Positions 58,821-64,000 of a stretch of 64,000 nt of DNA are shown one piece after another. The stretch is from Zhouia spongiae (GTDB lineage: Bacteria; Bacteroidota; Bacteroidia; Flavobacteriales; Flavobacteriaceae), in the NCBI RefSeq assembly GCF_022760175.1, contig NZ_CP094326.1, positions 3,956,804 to 4,020,803 of the forward strand. The letters are read 5' to 3'. Both the position numbers and the translations under genes were made by a program. Within the stretch, counting starts at the first letter, position 1, and the number at the start of each line of letters is the position of its first letter. A model generated the notes under the pieces. That model made no database searches. It saw only the letters and a program-made list of their open reading frames with translations, and was not told the origin of the DNA.

Positions 58821-59911
58821 GGATTCAGTTTTGGGAAATCTACAATAAATACAGTGCCTTTTGGCTGATTGGGCTGGTGTTTGATAATTCCTTTATGACT
58901 TTTTATAATGCCATGAACAACGCTAAGTCCCAGTCCGGAACCTTCACCGACAGGCTTGGTGGTATAAAACGGATCGAAAATCTTATCTGCTTCTTCATTT
59001 ATTCCCGATCCTTCATCACTGATCCTAAGCTGGACCTTCTCTGCCTGATTGTCTAAGATAATCTCTATCAATCCGTCCTTTGGTGAAAAATATATAGCAT
59101 TCAATACCAGGTTAAAAACCACCTGGGTAAGCTGGATCGTATCGACTTTCAGGTCTATTTTCTCGTTATTGGCATGAAACTTATAATTAATGTGGTTCTT
59201 TACAAAAACCGGTTTCAATAGCTCTATGGCCTCCTTTACTACCGGTACTATATTAACTTGTTTCATCTCCTGGGGCATCTCACATGCAAAAAACATGAGC
59301 TTTTTTACGACTTCTCTTGAAAAGATGGTACTGTTGATGATCTTGTCCAGGTCTGAAATCACCTCTGGTTGACTGCCCAGCCTTGATCTCAGCAATTCTG
59401 AATACCCCAGAATATTGGCCAGCGGCGTATTGAGTTCGTGGGCTATTCCCGCTGTTATCTCTCCCAGAATCGTCAATCGGTCGTTACGCTCTATTTGTCG
59501 TTGAATACGTTGCTCATTTTCTTTAATCTGCTTTCTCTCCAGTACATTTCCGATCTCGATCCCTATATTTTGAAGCAACTGTTCTTCCTCTGCCAGAAAA
59601 TCATCGACACTGTGCCGGTCAGGGGGATAAAAAACAGTTATAGAACCTTCTTCCCGATTAAATACCTTAATGGGTTTCTTTTGAAATACGGAAGAAGGTT
59701 GAAACCCTTCGGTATTTATACAAAATTGTGCTGTTTTTATTTCTACACTTGCTTCTTTCGGATATCTCCATGCTTTTTTAACACAAAAACTTATCGATTT
59801 AAGGGAAGATTCAATGTCGCTGTAGTTTGCATTGGCAACAATAGAGGTTACCTCGTATAAACAGGTTAATTCTTTAATACGCTCTTTTAGTTTTTCCTCG
59901 ATAGAAGTCAT
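58817..59911 (-). CDS. Cytoplasmic sensor histidine kinase partner of the NtrC-like regulator
   Basis: A 364-residue kinase without transmembrane helices. Residues 1-130 look like a GAF-type sensor (ELTCLYEVTSIVANANYSD, EEEQLLQNIGIEIGNVLERK). HisKA carries His158 (GIAHELNTPLANILGYSE); the HATPase has VFNLVLNAIYFSP, DEGSGI and GEGSGLGLSVVHGI. The GAF-like N-terminus with ELTCLYE is common in Bacteroidetes NtrB-like kinases; the signal is intracellular and unknown. An exact -7 element lies 21 bases upstream of its start. Confidence 0.9.
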   Translation of the reverse strand: MTSIEEKLKERIKELTCLYEVTSIVANANYSDIESSLKSISFCVKKAWRYPKEASVEIKTAQFCINTEGFQPSSVFQKKPIKVFNREEGSITVFYPPDRHSVDDFLAEEEQLLQNIGIEIGNVLERKQIKENEQRIQRQIERNDRLTILGEITAGIAHELNTPLANILGYSELLRSRLGSQPEVISDLDKIINSTIFSREVVKKLMFFACEMPQEMKQVNIVPVVKEAIELLKPVFVKNHINYKFHANNEKIDLKVDTIQLTQVVFNLVLNAIYFSPKDGLIEIILDNQAEKVQLRISDEGSGINEEADKIFDPFYTTKPVGEGSGLGLSVVHGIIKSHKGIIKHQPNQPKGTVFIVDFPKLNP

Positions 59912-59932
59912 TTCTGTTACAATATCTTCTTA

Positions 59933-59940
59933 CAAATATA
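59933..59940 (-). promoter_or_regulatory. Bacteroidetes promoter for the NtrC-type two-component operon
   Basis: TATATTTG on the minus strand matches TAnnTTTG; TTG at 59963-59965 lies 22 bases further upstream as a -33 box. Implied leader is only about 15 nt. Confidence 0.5.
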
Positions 59941-60018
59941 CATGTTATTTAACCTGGAATATCAACAGCTGTTATCAAAAGTGCTGTCATTGCTTTTCTT
60001 TCCTTTCCATCTTTTTCC

Positions 60019-63000
60019 TTAAAACCCGAAACCCAATGTAAAGGCTACCCGTATACCATCTGACGAATCAAAAACCCCCAGGTTTGCAGAGATCATTTCT
60101 GTGGCATTAACAAACAATCCTCCTCCGTACGAATGCTGCCATTTTTTAGATTCATCTCCGGTAAACCATACCCTTCCATAGTCAAACGCTCCATATAAAC
60201 CCAAGCGTATAGGTATAAAACCGGTTTTGACCCTGTTAAAACTATAACGTAAGTCCGTATTCTGGTAAACGGCACTTTTCCCTGTAAAACGTTGATTTCT
60301 ATAACCTCTTAGACCGTCTGTCCCTCCTATTGACGCTGCTTGATAAAATTCAAAATCATCTCCAAAATTGAAATGTCCTTTAAAACGGGTTCCCAGCACC
60401 AGTTTTCCGCTATAATCAATTTTATGTACCAGTCCTACATCTGATATTAAATACCCAAAGGAACGATCTCCGGCGTCGAGGTTCTTCTTGTAACCTGCCT
60501 CCAGCAAGAAGTTGATCCCATTGGTCGGGTACGCCCTGTTATCGTAATTTATAAAACTGAACCGGGTATGAAGTCCTGCAAACTGCACTTCATCGAACAC
60601 ATAATCAGGTAAAACATTATTTTCTGACACGTACCTGTTATCTGTGTCGTGAACTTCGATAGATTCATAACTTCCTCCAAAAGACAGAACAGCTCCCCGA
60701 CCTGAATTCCATATCAATTCCGGCTTTAAACGCAGGGTTCTGGTCTTAACCCTGTTGTAATCTAATCCCAGGTCGTCGTCAGGATTTTCGGTTTCATTAC
60801 CGTAACCAAAAAAATTCAGGCTAAAATTAGGGCTGTTAAACCGGACCTCCATACCCAGGTTCAATCCTCCTATTATATGGGCAAATTCACCTGAATAATT
60901 TAACTCGTAACCGTTGGTTGCGAAATAGTAAGCGGCTTTAAGCTGGTGCCGGGAAGTAAAAGGGTTTCTTTCAAAACCATACGTTGTATATGTATCTGTA
61001 AACCCTATCTTAAGTCCATCATCAGGATTGGCCCCTAACAGGGGTGCTACCTGGTTGGTATTTGCTTTTAACTTTTTATAATCATAAACATTAACCTCGT
61101 AATCGTCGGTAAGATTTATTTTTGCCTTAGTAGCTCCTCCTAGGTTATTCTTTTTTGATTTATAATCATAGATTATAATATTTCTACCATTTTCCACCTT
61201 GTAATCATCATTATTCTGTCCGCCAATCAACCTTATCTTTATGTGCCTGCTTTTACCTGTTACGACAAAGGTATCATCATCATCCAGCCCATAGATCCAC
61301 AATTCCCTGGTTTCTCCGGGCTTATACACATTATGATGAAATCTATCTTTAACCGTATCGTCTTTTTTTCTATAGACATTAACCTCAACAGTTCCGTCCG
61401 GCTTTGCATCTACCTGAATATGATCGTCTTTATTTGTTGCCGTAACAACTCCATATTTACTCGTTAACTTATAATAGCGATCGGCTATTTTCTGTAAATT
61501 GGCCCGGCGTTGTTTTAATATATACTTGATCTCGGAAACAGTTTCATCCTGAACTTCATCAGGCATCTGAGCCATCGCCCGGTCAATTACCTCATCCGTA
61601 ACCCGCTCCTGTATATGTTTTACTTCCGCATCCCAGTCTTTTTTATTAAGAACGGTCAAAAATGCCATGTCAAGTGGGTATGGTTCTACATTAATTCCTT
61701 TTACATCTTTAAGATCAGGCGAATATTTACGTAACAAACCGGCCGCAGGAATTAAATTTACAGCAGTTCCCAACATAAACCCGTCAGACATTCTTGAAAA
61801 AGCCTGATCCCTGTCTCGTGGTAATGGCCTATATACTTTTTTCCCGTTTTCCTTAAATTCCATCCATCGCCATTGGTCGTGATGCCTGTCCCAATCTCCT
61901 ATCAACATATCAAACAAACGAGCCCTGATATAGTTTTCCTGATCTATTATTACATCTTCATCGGAATGGATTTCTTCAATTACATCCATCGTACTGATAA
62001 TATCTCCTGTAAAGTTATTCCCTGCCAGTTCCTTATGTCCTTTCGAAGCATGTTCTTCCAGTAAATACAATTCATCTCCAAATTCTGAATTGAATTGTTG
62101 CAACGCAGATTGTTTTGGAATATAAAATAACGATGGATTTAAATGGTATACACCCGCAGCATCTGATAATGTAGCAATCGTTAAAGGGGCATAAGGGTGA
62201 GAGCCTGTGAAAACATGCTCTATTAACCGTTGGGTGCCTGTGTTTTCATATTGACCTTTCAAATAGTTGTCGGTAAAAACAGCTGCCTGTATATATTGTG
62301 TGGCACTTTTTCGTACCGCCCTCATGACATATTGTTTTCCCTCCGGATTGATTAATCTAAGTGACCTGGACTGTGTTCCTCCTCCTTTTCTAACCGGTTT
62401 AAGCCCACCAAACAACGTATCGAGATTTACTGTTTTAGCTTTTACAGGAGTGCTGAAATACTTAGTAAAGCGCTCTCCCCAAAAAAACTTAAAAAGTTCA
62501 GACCTTGAAATCTTTTCCTCCTTATAAACGGAAGCAAGTACAGAATCAGCAAACCGATTTTTATACTCAAAATGAGATTTGGTTTTTGGTAAAACTAAAT
62601 CTTTGCTGAACACTACTTTACTTGTAGCCCCGTCTATAAACTGTAAATCAACTTTTCCGCTTTCATATATTTTCAATATCCCATAACCATTTGCAGGATA
62701 TCCAAAATCACCATTACTTCTATGTCGAACGGCCGTACTTTTTGATCCCGAACCACTTATTACCTGTTTTAAATTATCTGCTTCTATGTATTGCAAGCTA
62801 TGTTCATGTCCTGAAATAAAAATGACATTTTCATTATGCTGGGCAGCAGTAATCAGTTTTTTACGTAAATCGTTATAAAACCAGTTGGATATATCGGCAT
62901 TAACGACTCCTGTGGTTGTTCGCAAAATATTTTTTAAAGTTCCTATTACAGGCAGAGGCTTAAAATGTTCTTTTAATGAATAACTCCCACCGTGCGGTCC

Positions 63001-63666
63001 GTTAGTAAACATCGGGTGATGAATAGCTACCAATGTAGTTTTTCCTCTTGCTTTCTTTATTTCACTCGTAAATTCATCCAGAAAATGATCTTTTGTTTTT
63101 ATTTCGCAATCATCATTAATGGTAGGATGATTGTTCCAGTTTGTGATATACCAATGTGAATCAACCAAAAGAAGTACAGTATTGTCGTCTATATTAACCT
63201 TTTCTATGGGGCAACCATTCTCTGGTAAAAATGAATCCTTTCCTAATTGTTGTTCAACGAACTCTTCCTGTCTTTTGAGGCCCTTAACCCCATTATACCA
63301 GTCGTGATTACCCGGAATAAAATATGAATCACCTTTAAACTTCCGAGCTACTTCAATTTGTAATTGCAATGCCAGTTCTGCATTCTTTCTTCCGGGATCA
63401 TTCTCATCAGGAAGTCCGCTAGGATAAATATTGTCGCCCAGGAATAAGAGCACATCACTTTTATTTGCCCCGCCCAGTCTCCCTTCCAGTACCTTTAATG
63501 CCTTTGGAGCCATACCGCCTTCAGGATAGCCCGCATCTCCGATAAGATAAAAAGTACGAACAACCTTATCTGTTGTTTTGTTTTCAACATCAATTTCAGG
63601 TATTGTTTGAAATGTAGCACAGGAAATAAAAATAAAGAATATAGCAATCCCAAATAAGCGTCTCAT
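60019..63666 (-). CDS. Metallophosphoesterase / kinase-like / Omp85-barrel fusion lipoprotein
   Basis: A 1215-residue outer-membrane lipoprotein (lipobox IFISC, Cys16). Residues 38-350 are a calcineurin-type phosphoesterase: GDAG, FLGDNIYP, GNHDWY, HHP and GHEHS. Residues about 430-640 resemble atypical kinases: VMRAVRK (ATP-Lys position), LLEEHA, GDWDRHHDQW (590-599, catalytic-loop-like) and PRDRDQAF (616-623, metal-Asp-like). Residues about 890-1215 form a beta-barrel with the Omp85 loop-6 motif GGTDGLRGY and a terminal Phe. The phosphoesterase-barrel pairing is known in Bacteroidetes; the kinase-like reading is my inference. ATG 63666 gives the lipobox. Confidence 0.82.
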   Translation of the reverse strand: MRRLFGIAIFFIFISCATFQTIPEIDVENKTTDKVVRTFYLIGDAGYPEGGMAPKALKVLEGRLGGANKSDVLLFLGDNIYPSGLPDENDPGRKNAELALQLQIEVARKFKGDSYFIPGNHDWYNGVKGLKRQEEFVEQQLGKDSFLPENGCPIEKVNIDDNTVLLLVDSHWYITNWNNHPTINDDCEIKTKDHFLDEFTSEIKKARGKTTLVAIHHPMFTNGPHGGSYSLKEHFKPLPVIGTLKNILRTTTGVVNADISNWFYNDLRKKLITAAQHNENVIFISGHEHSLQYIEADNLKQVISGSGSKSTAVRHRSNGDFGYPANGYGILKIYESGKVDLQFIDGATSKVVFSKDLVLPKTKSHFEYKNRFADSVLASVYKEEKISRSELFKFFWGERFTKYFSTPVKAKTVNLDTLFGGLKPVRKGGGTQSRSLRLINPEGKQYVMRAVRKSATQYIQAAVFTDNYLKGQYENTGTQRLIEHVFTGSHPYAPLTIATLSDAAGVYHLNPSLFYIPKQSALQQFNSEFGDELYLLEEHASKGHKELAGNNFTGDIISTMDVIEEIHSDEDVIIDQENYIRARLFDMLIGDWDRHHDQWRWMEFKENGKKVYRPLPRDRDQAFSRMSDGFMLGTAVNLIPAAGLLRKYSPDLKDVKGINVEPYPLDMAFLTVLNKKDWDAEVKHIQERVTDEVIDRAMAQMPDEVQDETVSEIKYILKQRRANLQKIADRYYKLTSKYGVVTATNKDDHIQVDAKPDGTVEVNVYRKKDDTVKDRFHHNVYKPGETRELWIYGLDDDDTFVVTGKSRHIKIRLIGGQNNDDYKVENGRNIIIYDYKSKKNNLGGATKAKINLTDDYEVNVYDYKKLKANTNQVAPLLGANPDDGLKIGFTDTYTTYGFERNPFTSRHQLKAAYYFATNGYELNYSGEFAHIIGGLNLGMEVRFNSPNFSLNFFGYGNETENPDDDLGLDYNRVKTRTLRLKPELIWNSGRGAVLSFGGSYESIEVHDTDNRYVSENNVLPDYVFDEVQFAGLHTRFSFINYDNRAYPTNGINFLLEAGYKKNLDAGDRSFGYLISDVGLVHKIDYSGKLVLGTRFKGHFNFGDDFEFYQAASIGGTDGLRGYRNQRFTGKSAVYQNTDLRYSFNRVKTGFIPIRLGLYGAFDYGRVWFTGDESKKWQHSYGGGLFVNATEMISANLGVFDSSDGIRVAFTLGFGF

Positions 63667-63674
63667 ACTCAATT

Positions 63675-63851
63675 GATTTAGTTAACCATATAGAAAACAA
63701 CCATAATCATTGCGAAGATACATCAAAATTACCTGAGTCAGAACTGTCCGGAAATGTTGATACAGGGTTGAAAGTGTATTATATCAATTTTCCCCGGAAG
63801 GGAGAACCTGTTTCCTCCAATGTCAGTATCAACTATATTACAGAGGTATAA
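63675..63851 (+). other. Open frame with no start, possible C-terminal gene remnant
   Basis: The plus strand stays open for at least 58 codons, ending GLKVYYINFPRKGEPV, then SSNVSINYITEV and TAA at 63849-63851. There is no plausible start codon, and it overlaps the leader and promoter of the opposite gene. It reads like the tail of a protein but could be chance. Confidence 0.25.
63724..63731 (-). promoter_or_regulatory. Bacteroidetes -7 element for the 60019-63666 gene
   Basis: TAATTTTG on the minus strand matches TAnnTTTG, 57 bases upstream of the start codon. Confidence 0.42.
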
Positions 63852-63899
63852 AAAGGTAATGTGATGATGTCATGACCAACCGGAAACCTGTTAATAAAT

Positions 63900-63924
63900 A
63901 AGGTCCGGCATGATGCCGGACCTT
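63900..63924. terminator. Strong hairpin near window end
   Basis: Perfect 11-bp stem AAGGTCCGGCA / TGCCGGACCTT with loop TGA. There is no T-run on the plus strand and only TATTTATT on the minus strand, so it may be a terminator for a minus-strand transcript or a leader hairpin for a gene starting beyond it. Confidence 0.45.
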
Positions 63925-63951
63925 AAACCAAATAAACCAAACTACATAGTT

Positions 63952-63996
63952 ATGAAACCATGTACTCTTAAATATTTTTATGCATTACTACTGTAA
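63952..63996 (+). other. Possible start of a leader or broken gene at window end
   Basis: ATG at 63952 follows an A/C-rich leader (AAACCAAATAAACCAAAC) and opens MKPCTLKYFYALLL before TAA at 63994-63996. A basic start followed by a hydrophobic stretch resembles a signal peptide cut short. It may be a short leader, a frameshifted gene, or nothing. Confidence 0.25.
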
Positions 63997-64000
63997 CACT

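Overview
The window looks like chromosomal DNA of a marine-type Flavobacteriaceae (Bacteroidota). The evidence is: A+T-rich sequence; several genes preceded by the Bacteroidetes -7 element TAnnTTTG rather than a strong Shine-Dalgarno; many SPII lipoproteins; and typical flavobacterial neighbourhoods (aroQ/xerD, DUF4870-PadR-PspC-DUF2807, SpoIIM-DUF4129-DUF4350-MoxR-DUF58, histone-H1-like protein). I saw no rRNA, tRNA, CRISPR array, prophage or intact insertion sequence. Gene identities come from reading motifs in the translations; no database was searched. Single TAnnTTTG hits are expected by chance every few kb, so promoter calls rest on position and are given modest confidence.

Layout. 1-6.8 kb: end of an MFS transporter, M48 lipoprotein protease, alpha/beta hydrolase, a secreted internally duplicated protein, a tandem family of collagen-like lipoproteins whose third member is broken by two in-frame stops, MsrB and a DinB-like protein. 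6.8-13.2 kb: two divergent phosphorelay units (single-receiver regulator plus 1170-aa multi-PAS kinase; hybrid PAS-kinase-receiver-HPt plus single-receiver regulator), none with a DNA-binding output. 13.6-24.7 kb: lpdA, aroQ, two outer-membrane barrels, xerD, lysoplasmalogenase, NDH-2, an ECF sigma factor with a membrane partner, acyltransferase, NUDIX hydrolase, lipoprotein cyclophilin and a TRIC-like protein. 24.7-31.7 kb: RDD protein diverging from the SpoIIM-to-DUF58 operon. 31.8-39.7 kb: VOC protein, dps/oxyR with a readable OxyR operator, AIM24-like, DUF4442, then the DUF4870-PadR-PspC-DUF2807 operon. 39.7-49 kb: YceI-porin-YceI, dipeptide epimerase plus AONS-like enzyme, trxB, Tat-exported oxidoreductase and SUMF1-like protein. 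49-53.5 kb: an operon with an eRF1-like protein, an ATP-cone/PD-(D/E)XK nuclease and a beta-CASP RNase, followed upstream by an orphan MocA/XdhC pair. 54-64 kb: H1-like protein, Rnk/GreA-like factor, glutamate dehydrogenase, an NtrC-type two-component pair with a sigma-54 promoter just before gdhA, and a 1215-aa lipoprotein that joins a metallophosphoesterase, a kinase-like segment and an Omp85-type barrel.

The strongest unexplained signals are: (i) a composite intergenic repeat in five places on both strands, with 38 identical bases between two copies 32 kb apart; (ii) the phosphoesterase/kinase-like/Omp85 fusion; (iii) the eRF1-like/ATP-cone nuclease/beta-CASP operon; (iv) the sigma-54 promoter linking the NtrC-like system to gdhA and a Rnk-like factor; (v) a NUDIX gene and a cyclophilin gene whose divergent start codons overlap.
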